Of a DNA stretch of 64,000 nt, positions 24,577 through 36,064 are shown one piece after another. The stretch is from Sinonovacula constricta (Eukaryota; Mollusca; Bivalvia; Cardiida; Solecurtidae). How positions within the stretch are numbered: position 1 is the first letter of the stretch; every line of letters starts with the position of its first letter. Where the stretch lies: positions 2,580,283 through 2,644,282 of the forward strand of contig CM017573.1 of the NCBI GenBank assembly GCA_007844125.1, given 5' to 3'. A model generated the notes under the pieces. The model was not told the DNA's origin. It searched no databases and saw nothing but the letters and a program-made list of their open reading frames with translations. Position numbers and translations under genes: made by a program.

Positions 24577-27500
24577 TTGGTTAATATTTATGGTCCCAAT
24601 CAGGATAAACCTGAATTCTTTGAAGAAATAAAAAATCAGGTTAAAGAATTAGAGGACCCTTGTATTATAGCAGGTGATTTTAATTTAGTCTTGAATCCGG
24701 AATTAGATTATTTTTACTATCTACACATAAATAACCCAAAGGCTAGGGAGTCACTTATAGAAACAATTTTCGAACTAGACCTTGTAGATTGTTGGAGAGA
24801 TATTAATATGGAAAAAAAGGAATTCACCTGGTTTAAAAAGAATGCAAATAAAAAGGCTAGACTAGATTTTTTCTTAATATCTAACTCACTAATAGTAGAG
24901 GTTACAAACTGTCAAATATTGCCGGGCTATCGGACAGACCACTCACTTATTAAATTACAATTAGAGTTTGGTAAATTCAAAAAAGGAAAGTCTTATTGGA
25001 AAATGAACAACTCTTTATTAAAAGACATTAACTATGTTAAAAAGATAAAGAAAAAAATACTTGATTTAAAAGAACAATATTGTGAAAAGGACTTACTCAA
25101 TAATAGAAATATCAGTGAAATTCCAAATGAAGAAATTAAATTCAATATTAACGATCAGCTGTTTTTTGAAACTATTTTATTTGAAATTAGGGGGGAAACA
25201 ATTGCCTATAGTTCAAAAATAAAAAAATATGAGAATGAAAAAGAGATTTTGTTAATTAAAGATATTTCATTTTTAGAAAAGCAACTTATAACCAATTGCA
25301 CATTACTGCAGGAAAAACGCACTGAATTAGAAAAAATAAGAGAAAAAAAAATGGAAGGGGCAAAAATTAGATCGCGTGCAAAATGGATAGAACACGGTGA
25401 AAAAAATAGTAAATATTTTTGTAATTTAGAAAATAACAATTTTATTTCAAAGTCCATGTCAAAATTAGCTACAAAAAATGGTCAAATAGTTGATAACCAA
25501 GAAGAAATTATGGAAACAGTAAAATCCTTTTACAAAAGTTTATATAGCTATAAAGAGGCATGTGATGTCAATCTCAATGATATAATTAATACCACAGAGG
25601 TAAGGATTTTAAAAGAGCAAGAAAAAATACTATTAGAAGGAAACCTTACTGAAAAGGAATGTCTTGAGAGTCTAAAGTGTATGAAACATAACAAAAGCCC
25701 AGGTCTTTCAGGATTCACAGTTGAGTTCTTTAAATTTTTCTGGGCAGACATTGGCCAATTTCTTGTAAGATCCCTCAATTGTGGCTTACAAAAGGGTGAA
25801 TTGTCAATCTCCCAAAAACAAGGCATTATTACATGTATTCCAAAAGCTAATAGGGATAAAACACTACTAAACAACTGGAGGCCTATATCTCTTTTAAACG
25901 TTTCCTATAAAATTGCATCATCTGCTATAGCTAATAGATTAAAAAAGATTCTTGATCTGATTATTAGTGAAGATCAAACAGGATTTGTAGCCAATAGGTA
26001 TATTGGAGAAAATACAAGAATAATATATGACATTATGTTTTACACTGAAAAGTATAACCTACCTGGTCTCCTATTACTAATTGACTTTGAAAAAGCATTT
26101 GATTCAGTAGCATGGTCTTTTATTAATAAAGTTCTTGACTTCTTCAACTTTGGCCCAATTTTTAAAAGGTGGATAAGCATTTTTTATAAAAACATTGAAT
26201 CGTGCTGTCTTGTAAATGGGCACTGCTCAGAATGGTTCGTTATGGAAAGAGGATGTCGTCAGGGGGACCCTATATCCCCATATATCTTCATTCTATGTGC
26301 AGAGGTGCTTGGCATGTTGATAAGACAAAATCACGATATTGCAGGAATAAGAATTGAAAATTTTGAATATAAAATATCTCAATACGCAGATGATACCTCT
26401 CTTATCCTTGATGGTACTGAAACTTCTCTTCTTTCTGCTTGCAATGTTTTAAAATTCTATGCACAATTTTCTGGCCTTAATATTAATATTGAAAAAACTA
26501 AAGCAATATGGATTGGTAGCAAGCGAGATAGCAAAAGAAAATTATTGCCACATCTAAATATTTCCTGGGAAACAGAATTTACTCTACTTGGTATTACCTT
26601 TTCAAGTGATCTTAGCAAAATTATTAATTTGAATTATGATAAGAAATTAGAAGAAATTAAACAGCTTATAACTAAATGGTCAAAGCGAATACTTACACCT
26701 TTAGGCAAAATAACTGTGCTCAAAACCTTAGCCCTCCCTAAAATTAACCACTTAATCCTAGCATTGCCAAACCCTCGCAATGAAACAATTATAAATATTC
26801 AGAAAATGTTCTCTAAATTCCTTTGGGAAGGCAAACCTGGAAAAATTAAAGAGGAAGTTATTTACAATGACTATCAACAAGGAGGTTTAAGAATGGTCAA
26901 TGTTAAAATATTTATAAATGCTCTTAAATCATCATGGATCAGAAAAATGATTCTAAGAAACAAAAAATCTTTGTTAATAGGTTGTCAGAGTAAAAACCTA
27001 AAAAATCTTCATGTCCTTGGGGCAGAATATATTAATATTAAATTACATACAATAGACAATCCTTTTTGGAAGGATGTTTATACATCGTATTATAATTTCA
27101 TGAAATCTATCGTACCGAATAGCAGTAATGATGTAAAATGTACACACTTGTTTTATAATAATAATATTAAGGTCGGAGGTAAATTCATATATAGACGAAA
27201 ATTTGTAGAGAAAGGTGTATACTCTATTAATGATCTTTTAAATAAAAACGGCACATTTTATACTTTCACTGAGTTTGTTCAAACATTTGGACATATAACT
27301 AACTACCTTGATTATGCAAGTATAGTTTCATCTGTTAAAACCTATTTAAAAAAGGTCAAAATGCACCATCCTGGTAATAGACTAGAAGAACCAATACTTC
27401 CTTTGTCACTTTCACTATTACTAAAAACAAAAACTGGGTGCAGAAATATGTATGACAGCATGGTTAAAAATAATATACAACCAAGTTCTATTTCAAAATG

Positions 27501-28047
27501 GTTAAATGAGTTGGGCTGTAATAATATTGATGTTGTAAAACTATTTAAGCTGCCTTTTAAGTGCCATCAAAGCACCTTTTTGCAGTGGTTCCAATGTAGA
27601 ATAAACCACCGAATATTAGGAACAAATTCACTTCTTAAAAAAATGAATATTAAGAATAATAATCTGTGCTCGTTATGTCACCTAGAAGAAGAAACCATTT
27701 TTCATCTCTTCTGCAAATGTAATATTGTGAAGACTTTTTGGCAAGATTTGATTATACTTATTAACACCAACTGTCCTGCATTAAACATTCCAATGTCAGA
27801 TGCAGACCTTATTTTTGGAAACAAAACTCTCCACAAAGTTATCAACTTGATTTTCATACTAGCTAAATATTATGTATTCAAAACTAAAGATAAAAACAAA
27901 CACCCTAATGTTGGAGTATTTAAGAAATATATAATAAATCAATACAAGACTGATCAATATATTGCTAGTGAAAGTTTGAACCAGAGAACACATGATCAAT
28001 ATTGGAAACCTGTAATTGTCTTAATAAACAATATTTTAACAGAATAA
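24577..28047 (+). CDS. LINE ORF2: endonuclease (partial) and reverse transcriptase
   Basis: 1157 codons without interruption. The open frame can be extended four codons upstream, but those belong to the flanking satellite. Counting from 24565, the APE-type endonuclease shows IYGPN (8-12), GDFN (37-40), RLD (99-101) and TDHSL (124-128); its N-terminal catalytic Asn and Glu motifs are missing. RT motifs: GFTVEFFK, NNWRPISLLN, IDFEKAFD with Asp507, GCRQGDPISP (563-572) and YADD (607-610). The C-terminal Cys/His motif C1035-x2-C1038-x8-H1047-x2-C1050 follows. RT layout and spacing fit the L1/Tx1 group. Without the endonuclease N terminus this copy should not transpose by itself. Confidence 0.93.
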   Translation: MVNIYGPNQDKPEFFEEIKNQVKELEDPCIIAGDFNLVLNPELDYFYYLHINNPKARESLIETIFELDLVDCWRDINMEKKEFTWFKKNANKKARLDFFLISNSLIVEVTNCQILPGYRTDHSLIKLQLEFGKFKKGKSYWKMNNSLLKDINYVKKIKKKILDLKEQYCEKDLLNNRNISEIPNEEIKFNINDQLFFETILFEIRGETIAYSSKIKKYENEKEILLIKDISFLEKQLITNCTLLQEKRTELEKIREKKMEGAKIRSRAKWIEHGEKNSKYFCNLENNNFISKSMSKLATKNGQIVDNQEEIMETVKSFYKSLYSYKEACDVNLNDIINTTEVRILKEQEKILLEGNLTEKECLESLKCMKHNKSPGLSGFTVEFFKFFWADIGQFLVRSLNCGLQKGELSISQKQGIITCIPKANRDKTLLNNWRPISLLNVSYKIASSAIANRLKKILDLIISEDQTGFVANRYIGENTRIIYDIMFYTEKYNLPGLLLLIDFEKAFDSVAWSFINKVLDFFNFGPIFKRWISIFYKNIESCCLVNGHCSEWFVMERGCRQGDPISPYIFILCAEVLGMLIRQNHDIAGIRIENFEYKISQYADDTSLILDGTETSLLSACNVLKFYAQFSGLNINIEKTKAIWIGSKRDSKRKLLPHLNISWETEFTLLGITFSSDLSKIINLNYDKKLEEIKQLITKWSKRILTPLGKITVLKTLALPKINHLILALPNPRNETIINIQKMFSKFLWEGKPGKIKEEVIYNDYQQGGLRMVNVKIFINALKSSWIRKMILRNKKSLLIGCQSKNLKNLHVLGAEYINIKLHTIDNPFWKDVYTSYYNFMKSIVPNSSNDVKCTHLFYNNNIKVGGKFIYRRKFVEKGVYSINDLLNKNGTFYTFTEFVQTFGHITNYLDYASIVSSVKTYLKKVKMHHPGNRLEEPILPLSLSLLLKTKTGCRNMYDSMVKNNIQPSSISKWLNELGCNNIDVVKLFKLPFKCHQSTFLQWFQCRINHRILGTNSLLKKMNIKNNNLCSLCHLEEETIFHLFCKCNIVKTFWQDLIILINTNCPALNIPMSDADLIFGNKTLHKVINLIFILAKYYVFKTKDKNKHPNVGVFKKYIINQYKTDQYIASESLNQRTHDQYWKPVIVLINNILTE

Positions 28048-28733
28048 GAAAAGCTACCCATTTTACCAACATTACCAAATGATGGTCTTGATCTTACTAG
28101 TAACATCTTTTTAGAAAATATAATGAACTTTAAGTTCACCTAAAATAAACTTATTTAAACATTTAAATGTAGTCTCGGCTCATTAATAGATTTATTTAAA
28201 CAGCTCATTTCTTTCTTAATAAAGTGTTTTAAAAACAAGCTTTACAGTTAAATGCATTCCACAGAACTTTTCTTGTTAAAAAGCAGTGATTTTTTCAGCT
28301 GTTTTCTAGTTGTTTGTTTGTAAATATGTGTTAGCTTATAGTTAGCTTGTTATGTCCATAAATACAAATAGCTAATCAGGACAGTGCAGGCATCAGAAAG
28401 ATCTAGTAATACAAGATTCTGATATTAGAAATATAGATTATTCCATAAATTATTATTACACTGTACAAAGACTTAAGTTTTGGTACATATATAAGCCATA
28501 CTGTCCTTGATATAGTTAAAAATTCCAATCCTTTATACATTCAGTTTACTTTACTATTTTATGTTAGACAAAAGCATATTGAAAAATCTAAACTGAAAAT
28601 CTGTTTTACATGGACAATGTTAATATGATAAGAAATGTGTAACATATGTCTGTATGTTGTGACTGTACTTTATATGTTGTGTAATTTGTGACATGAAATA
28701 AAGTTAAAAAAAAAAAAACAATAAACATTATAC

Positions 28734-28790
<57 letters not shown>
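28048..28790 (+). other. LINE 3'UTR and poly(A) tail
   Basis: Holds two AATAAA signals, at 28697-28702 (followed by a short A tract at 28706-28718) and at 28720-28725 (followed by the long A tract from 28737). The first A tract may be a fossil tail or a template-encoded feature. Confidence 0.75.
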
Positions 28791-28794
<4 letters not shown>

Positions 28795-29698
28795 GTTGAG
28801 CACAGTGTGTGTCTAGGTCCGTGGTTAAGTGTTGAGCACAGTGTGTGTATAGGTCCGTGGTTAAGTGGTGAGCACAGTGTGTGTGTATAGGTCCGTGGTT
28901 AAGTGTTGAGCACAGTGTGTGTATAGGTCCATGGTTAAGTGGTGAGCACAGTGTGTGTATAGGTTCGTGGTTAAGTGGTGAGCACAGTGTGTGTAGTGTG
29001 TGTATAGGTACGTGGTTAAGTGGTGAGCACAGTGTGTGTATAGGTCCGTGGTTAAGTAGTGAGCACAGTGTGTGTATAGGTCCGTGGTTAAGTGGTGAGC
29101 ACAGTGTGTGTATAGGTCCGTCGTTAAGTGTTGAGCACAGTGTGTGTATAGGTCCATGGTTAAGTGGTGAGCACAGTGTGTGTATAGGTCCGTGGTTAAG
29201 TGGTGAGCACAGTGTGTGTATAGGTCCGTCGTTAAGTGTTGAGCACAGTGTGTGTATAGGTCCATGGTTAAGTGGTGAGCACAGTGTGTGTATAGGTCCG
29301 TGGAGCACAGTGTGTGTATAGGTCCATGGTTAAGTGGTGAGCACAGTGTGTATAGGTCCGTGGTTAAGCGGTGAGCACAGTGTGTGTAAAGGTCCGTGGT
29401 TAAGTGGTGAGCACAGTGTGTGTATAGGTCCGTGGTTAAGTGCTGAGCACAGTGTGTGTATATGTTCATGGTTAAGTGGTGAGCACAGTGTGTGTATAGG
29501 TCCGTGGTTAAGTGTTGAGCACAGTGTGTGTATAGGTCCGTGGTTAAGTGTTGAGCACAGTGTGTGTGTATAGGTCCATGGTTAAGTGGTGAGCACAGTG
29601 TGTGTATAGGTCAGTGGTTAAGTGGTGAGCACAGTGTGTGTATAGGTACATGGTTAAGTGGTGAGCACAGTGTGTGTATAGGTCCCTGGTTAAGTGGT
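28791..29698. repeat. 36-bp tandem array, right part (satellite C)
   Basis: About 25 copies of a 36-bp unit (ataggtccgtggttaagtgg, then tgagcacagtgtgtgt), with gtgttgagc/gtggtgagc and ccgtgg/ccatgg/ccgtcg variants. Some units carry an extra gt pair, and one partial deletion occurs at about 29300. The unit is 12 codons and lacks stops in several frames on both strands, which creates long artefact frames (for example 28861-29469 minus and 28881-29321 plus). Confidence 0.96.
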
Positions 29699-30299
29699 GC
29701 GTTTCTAGTTTTGATGATTGTATTAATACATTGGCTAATTTCTACCAATGCGGACCGGTTTGATAACTCCCCGTAAATTGCTTTATGTCGGCATCTTTAC
29801 GTATGTCAAAGGTAAGATTAGACATGCCAAAAATAATCTAGCATTCGCGGACTTACGATCAGTGTTGAAAATACGAACTAGACATGGTTAACCGGGAAGG
29901 TTTTTCTCCAAGTTGATTGCTTTATCGGCATAGGAGTTGTGATGTTGCTATGCAAACGTGAGTTTCAATGTGTTAATAATAGCAGTGCAATCGCGGAGCT
30001 AGTTACTATTAGCACCAGCCATCAGAAGTTCGACACCACTTGACAAACAACAAACAAATTAATAGATAAACTAAATTACTCGGTTTTCTCTTTTTATTAA
30101 CTGTTTTTATATAACAATAATTTAATTACAAAAGATGTCGCAGAAAAAAAATGTAAGAAAGATTCGATATATGTATTCATTATAAATACCCTAGTAAGTC
30201 TGGAGCTGATCAAACAAATGAAAACAAGTCGACATCGCTCATATAAACATTTCTTAAAACCCCAGTTGGGGAAGTTTGAATGAAATTGTTGACAGTGTG
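29699..30299. other. spacer, nothing recognised
   Basis: No repeat family or coding signal that I can support. Confidence 0.4.
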
Positions 30300-31028
30300 C
30301 CTTAACGGGTCGTGAAAGCGGTGAAATGATAAAATGCCCCAAATTTTGAATGCTCATAACTATGAAGTCTTTTGTCCGACTCTTCTAAAACTTTCTAAAA
30401 TTATATATACATTCTATAAGAACAGAATGGCAAAATATAAACGTGAAAAATTACCTAGAAATACGTTTTCTTTTCTTAGAATTTTTTTTTTCAGTCATTT
30501 TGTGTGGGCAAAAGTTCATCTTCACAGCAAAGCTTATATAAAACAACATTTAGCAGAATTATTAAATACACCCTAATGGAGGTAGTATGGAGCTTAAAAT
30601 TTTGATTACCTTAACCGTGTTTGATAAATCTATCACCATAGTTTTCAATGTCAAAAAAGTAGTCCCTCTTTGAAACAGAAAGTACATGTGTTTTCACTTG
30701 ATTTTTAAAGTGTGTTTTTATGCATGTTCTAAACACTCACTATGAAAATTAAGTGAGCTTCTACGTTGAAAATTGTTTGAACAAACTTATGTTACAATAA
30801 AATTGTGTCTATAAACATATTTCCTGGGCTAAACTGCTCATAACAAAAAATGGTAGTTTTATCAATATTCATCAAATTTCACTTTTTTGTGAAGTAATCT
30901 TAATAAATTATGATATAATATGATATAACATTGGTTTTGATGTATGGCATGAATATTTATATGAAAAAATAATGAACTTTGAAAATTAAAATTTTATGAA
31001 ATGTGCCGCTTAAGCGACCCCTTAAAGG
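30300..31028. mobile_element. inverted-repeat element, about 730 bp, superfamily unknown
   Basis: The left end ccttaacgggtcgtgaaagcgg is an imperfect inverted match to the right end, which on the minus strand reads cctttaaggggtcgcttaag followed by cggcacatttcataaaat. The similarity runs about 45 bases. No convincing target duplication and no transposase frame. Confidence 0.5.
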
Positions 31029-31254
31029 AAGGTCATGTGTTTGTAAATGAACAAAAACCTGAATGACAGAAGCCGTATTACTAATGATGTAAATTCCTTT
31101 GCATATGCTCCTTTTTAATTAATTTATATAGTCCAAAAATACATAATATACCTTAATTTAACAACTTTTAAGCGGTAGTTGCATAGAACATATTAATAAG
31201 AGGGTGGATACATATAAGTCATCCGAATGTGTTGAATACACGTGTGTACTGTTA

Positions 31255-31560
31255 CCTAAGCCACCAAACACCATCAGCTGGAAGTCATACATCTTCGAGT
31301 GTTTCGCCTCTTGAATCTCAGAACACTGGTATGGTGGGACAGTATTGTTGATCAAGTACTGCACAATGCTATCTATCTCCAGCTCTGGTGATTTTTTTGT
31401 GAACCAAGTCCAACTGTGACTATTTCTGAAGCATTATTTTCAGTCTGAGGAACCTGACTGTTTTGTCCATAAATCCCCATGGTTGTTGGCATATTCCACA
31501 CAGAGAAGGCAGGAAACTTGATCCCTTCTGGCTACATTCTTCCATCATAAAAGAATTTCC
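31255..31560 (-). pseudogene. unrecognised coding remnant
   Basis: Read on the minus strand, two adjacent open stretches in different frames look protein-like: GIKFPAFSVWNMPTTMGIYG and onwards (about 31540-31400), then SIVQYLINNTVPPYQC and onwards to MYDFQLMVFGGLG (about 31375-31260), where a gtaaca donor-like site follows. A one-base shift and an in-frame stop upstream suggest a decayed gene or retrocopy. I cannot name the family. Confidence 0.3.
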
Positions 31561-33497
31561 CCATAATCGTTTATAGAACAACAATAACATATTTTCTGTT
31601 TATATTAATATTCCCATCTTTGACATAAAAGGATCGTGTGAATTTTCCACGACATAGCCTGGTGTATTTAAATAAAGGAGTTTAAGCCGAAAACAAAATA
31701 ATAAAGGTATATTGATTTATTGATTCAACGACTGGGTTTCATTTTGCTAAATTTCAGAATCCCTAACATAAAATAAAGATGATCCAAAAAAGACCAATTT
31801 GTATAACTATTGTCAATCATTTAAACAAATTCAATGTTGAGTAGTTTGCTTTTGAACAACTGACAACAATACATATACTTGTTTCTAGCGATGTTTCGGC
31901 TTATAATTATTTTAAAAAATAAAAAAAGATTTTGTCCAATAAGATTTCAATTAAACGCTTATTAACAATGAGTGTTAAAATTTCCTAATTGAAAATTTTA
32001 AGTTTAAAACAACAACATTATATACAGTACACTGTTTTTAGACGATTTCCATTCCACTGCACTTCTGTAATCTTTTTTTCGAAATCGAAAATACCCATGC
32101 TACGACTGTTCGTAGATGGTGGTTTTTAAACTAAATTACATGTATAAGTAAAAATTGCAAATGATTTCGAATTAATTACATTACCTATCCAGTTATGACA
32201 TTTTTTCCTTATTAGTTTAAATTTGAAAGCACATTATTAATGCTATTTTAGTTTTATTCCAATTCATTTTAAAGCACTTATAATTCGAATGGGTGACGTT
32301 AATGCTATGATGTCCTGTATCGAGCCATACATTATATGTTAAAATAACACTTTTTGACAACCTCGTTCAAATTGGGACTGTTTATCAATATGCATTTGAC
32401 ACTTTAAATTAGATCATATTGTTATTTGTCCTAGAAAGATGTTTAAATTGACTGGACTATTTTAGCATGCAGCCAAAACGCTAAATTTTGACTTCATGAA
32501 ACTAACTCATATTAATTTTAATCTAACCCTTAATGTTTATGTTAACCGTGGGTTATAGAAAATAACAGTTCCGGTGCAGGTCCAATAGTTTTTTTTTATT
32601 CCACGTCAAGATTGGTTTTAAACGAAATGGTACATATATCACAAGTCAATAGTTATTATTAATGTAGGTAATGTAAAGCCAACATCAAGTTTACAATAAA
32701 CCTCATTAGAATTAACGCGTTAAACGAACCAAACCGGGCAGCAGTTATTAAAGTATACATACTTTAATCATTTAAATCTCTAACAAAACATATGCTTCAT
32801 GGTCGAAGACCCAGCCCAAAGTGAAGATTAATTAAGATGTTTGTTCTGAGAATAAAAAGAAGTATTCATGCTGATTGGTATTTTTAGATTGTTATGATCT
32901 GTTTAGAAAGAGAAGTTACCAAACTAGTTCCATACCACACTGCTCACTTAAGACAGTACAGACAAGACAGAGTGGACAGAGACTGGACACACCAGACTGG
33001 AAACACATACTGGACAAAACATAATTGACCACTCACACTAAAGGGTTACTAACTAGGACAAACAGATACATGATAAAAATAGTAATGATAATAATAATGA
33101 TAATAATGAAACCTGGGTAACATTTATGTGTATAAATGAATGATAATATAGTTTGATGTATGAGGACGGAAGCATTAGTGTTTGTTCTTAAACAACAATA
33201 AAGACATTAACTTGAAAAAATGACGCATGAATTTGTTGTTTACGCGTATTTTCGCACATATTCCTAGCAATCAGCCCAACAATTAAAACCATTTATTTTG
33301 TTTTGAGTCAGTTTTCGGGTTTTATTTAAATGACACAAACTGTTGTTATCAAAACACGTGCTAATAAATGGTCAGACACCAATCGCACGACAATCGTTCG
33401 TGTTGTCCTTGGGTGTAGCCTAGCTAGCGACAAACCGCCGCAGAATGTGTGTGTTGGGTTAGGAGTCCCTGCTTACTGACCGCCAAGTGTCATTTCA
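31561..33497. other. AT-rich spacer, nothing recognised
   Basis: No exon, repeat family or inverted ends found. A short (TGATAA)n-like tract at about 33086-33110. Confidence 0.4.
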
Positions 33498-33631
33498 GTC
33501 GGTTTCCCCAGGCTGCACACTCGCAAAAGAGAAAAGCTAAATTTGCTTTCTGTTAACATATAATGCATTCGCGTGGCATGAAAACGATTCGCGCACAGCC
33601 TGTGTGCAGCCTAGAGGCAAACCGAAACCAG
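33498..33631. repeat. short imperfect fold-back
   Basis: ggtttccccaggctgcacac (33501-33520) pairs with gtgtgcagcctagaggcaaa (33602-33621) across about 80 bases. This may be the ends of a tiny transposon or a structural hairpin. Confidence 0.4.
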
Positions 33632-33793
33632 GCAAGTCGGTCTGGGGCAGGGCTGGTTGGTGGCCTCCCTGTTATTATTTTTTTTTTTTTTTTGGTTGGA
33701 TGATTTCAACAGGCGCCAAGAGAAAGAGGGAATGGTCAAACTGAGCCCTATAGAGCTTATCATGAAACGATGGCAGGCATACCTCATATAGAA

Positions 33794-34158
33794 CAGGCGC
33801 GTATCTGGGTCGTTTTTGAAGTTACGCACAATTACAAGGGAAATAACCTTTGTAGTAATACTTTTGATTATATTCGGTTCTTTTCTAATCAATAACATGT
33901 AAAATGCGGACATGCGAGGAAAAATATGAACGACTAAAATCCTGACGTGTATAAGTTAATCATTTTTAAAAAAACCTTTTCAACTTTAATGGTGTAGTAA
34001 TAAGATTTTATAACATAGAAACTACGGAAATAAGATATATCATTCCTAACCCGGTGTAGGCATCGACTTTCATAGTGTTTTTAGTACTTTCAGATTTTCG
34101 ATTTTTCGAACGGAAGTTACGCACGTGCGTAAAGTGCGTAATGGCAGAAACGCGCCTG
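33794..34158. mobile_element. hAT-like MITE, 365 bp, perfect 8-bp target duplication
   Basis: The left end caggcgcgtatctg and the minus-strand right end caggcgcgtttctg match at 13 of 14 bases; inner ttacgcac blocks are also inverted. Perfect direct repeats atatagaa lie at 33786-33793 and 34159-34166. No coding capacity. Confidence 0.85.
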
Positions 34159-34166
34159 ATATAGAA

Positions 34167-35288
34167 TCAGGCAGTGTGCTACCTGGATGTATCCTTGCCA
34201 CAAACAGGGACCACCACAGATGCAACAATCAGCAGCAAGATAAGCCACAATAAGTTTCATAATTCACGGCTGGATATACGAATTTAAGTTCTCGTTTGGT
34301 GTCACTTTGTTTGCTTTATTTTTGTTTTGTTTGCACGTTTGCCAGTATTATAACCTCTTTACGCCTCCTTTCGCCAGTTTATGCCTCTTTGCGTATTTTG
34401 GGTACACGGCTCCGCACCGGTGAATGAAAGTTTGGTTGGGTGTAAATGCAGGGTTATTTTAACGAATATTATGCAGACAAACCTAGTAAAGCTCGTTAGA
34501 GTAAGATACATAGGACAATTAAGGTAAATTAATTATAATGTTATACCATCTGGAAAACTACCATTCTGATAATATGTACTTTTGTAATTGTAATGTATTT
34601 TCGCGACAATATAACATTGTTTTCGCGTTTTAGTTTGACAAATGTTATTTTTATGTTATCTAGTTATGGAGTTTTGTAATTGGGATATTGTTATAATTTT
34701 GAACTGATCAGTGTTCCAGAATGGTGCTTTTAAACTTGAGACCAGTAATAGATATGATAATAGTTACAGCAGCAGAATGTGCGCGAATTATTGTTGCTAT
34801 TATTATTATTATTGTTTAATTAGAATGCCTTACATGAATACACAATAACCAAAATAAGAGGACATCAAATATACAAAGAACACATGAGTTCATTTAGGTA
34901 CCTGAATTATCTAAAAATCATGACTTGACTAAGGGATAAAACATTGTAGATCTGGACAGCAGCAACAACAACAAACCAGCAAGAAATCACATCAGTGACA
35001 GTAGCTAAAAATATAATATACTTCAGTTTGAAATAAAATCAGATTAGAAAAAAGAATTATGGGAGACTACTGCTTTGAAGGGCACATCTCATGCCTCACA
35101 CTGATCTGATTTCGACTATCACATTTATCTCCCCAACACAATCTGTGTCTAATCCACTAAAAAAACCCTATAAAATTGGCCCATGTAAACTTCTACAACC
35201 TACTGCAAACGACCAGCACCTGTGAATGTATATGTGTGCAGCTAATTAAAAAGATTACTGTTTATCATTAAGTTACCAAGTGTTCATA
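34167..35288. other. spacer, nothing recognised
   Basis: No supported feature apart from short (ATT)n at about 34797-34814. Confidence 0.4.
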
Positions 35289-35770
35289 GTTTCCACATCA
35301 GTGAAGATCACTTATCTTGGTGGCTATCTTTGATGGCAACTAAATTGTATGGAAGCGTAAAATTTATTTTCTTGTAATATCTTTCTTAGTGGTCTAAAAA
35401 GCTATACACAATTGGAAAGCTCTTAAATTCATATTTTTAAAATACAATATTTTTAAAGTTGATAAATGCACAAAGAATTTATACACATAAATAAAATTAT
35501 TGGTTCATCATTAAACAAAATAAATAGTCTATCTTTATTGGTTGTATTTTTTTACCTTATACACTATCAAAAAATAGTTTTGATATTTACAGCAATTCAT
35601 TAAAGCTGTTAAATTGTATATAAAATTCAGTAAAATAGACTGCAAAATAAAAACACAGTGGGGAGTTTAATACAGCACATATTTCCAGATTTCAGCTTGC
35701 ATTAGCTTCTGCCATCAAAGATGGCTGCCTTAAATTTGTCTTATCAGTGCAAATGACATCCCATGGAAAC
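35289..35770. mobile_element. Tc1/mariner-like MITE, about 480 bp
   Basis: Inverted ends gtttcca and tggaaac are flanked on each side by TA (35287-35288 and 35771-35772). Inside, tatctttgatggca (from about 35326) and tgccatcaaagatgg (from about 35710) form a second, stronger inverted pair. No transposase frame. The superfamily call rests on the TA duplication only. Confidence 0.5.
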
Positions 35771-36064
35771 TATTGGTTGAGACTATAATTACGTGCCCAG
35801 AGCACTGCTATAAGAAGGCAACCATAACAAACTGGTGACACTCATTTGATAATTTAGCCACTCCCATTAAATGAATGGCGGAGAACATGGTCAATCAGTG
35901 TCAAATATTTTATTTTCTAAAACAACATCATTATGACGGTTACAGTTGAAAATGAAAGCAATGCTGAACACATTCGCGGATGCAAGCATTGGACAGATCT
36001 TTGAAATTTTACAATTATATTAATATAGTGCAATGAGAACTATTCTGTATTTTCCCAAATGCAA

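Larger units (their letters stand above)
24577..28790 (+). mobile_element. L1/Tx1-like LINE, 5'-truncated, inserted in satellite C
   Basis: A LINE copy lacking ORF1 and roughly the first 90-100 residues of the endonuclease, with an intact remaining ORF, a 3'UTR of about 690 bp and a terminal poly(A) of about 54 bases (28737-28790). The sequence aagtgttgagcaca occurs immediately before (24563-24576) and after (28791-28804) the element, as expected for target-primed reverse transcription. The target is itself a repeat unit, so the exact duplication length is uncertain. The undamaged frame suggests a recent insertion. Confidence 0.92.

Noticed and set aside
28861..29776. Long open frames on both strands with 12-residue repeats
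   Set aside because: They arise because the 36-bp satellite unit is a multiple of three without stops; codon use and both-strand openness show an artefact.
33611..33913. 100-codon minus-strand frame
   Set aside because: It crosses the boundary of a MITE and a poly-T tract; no similarity recognised.
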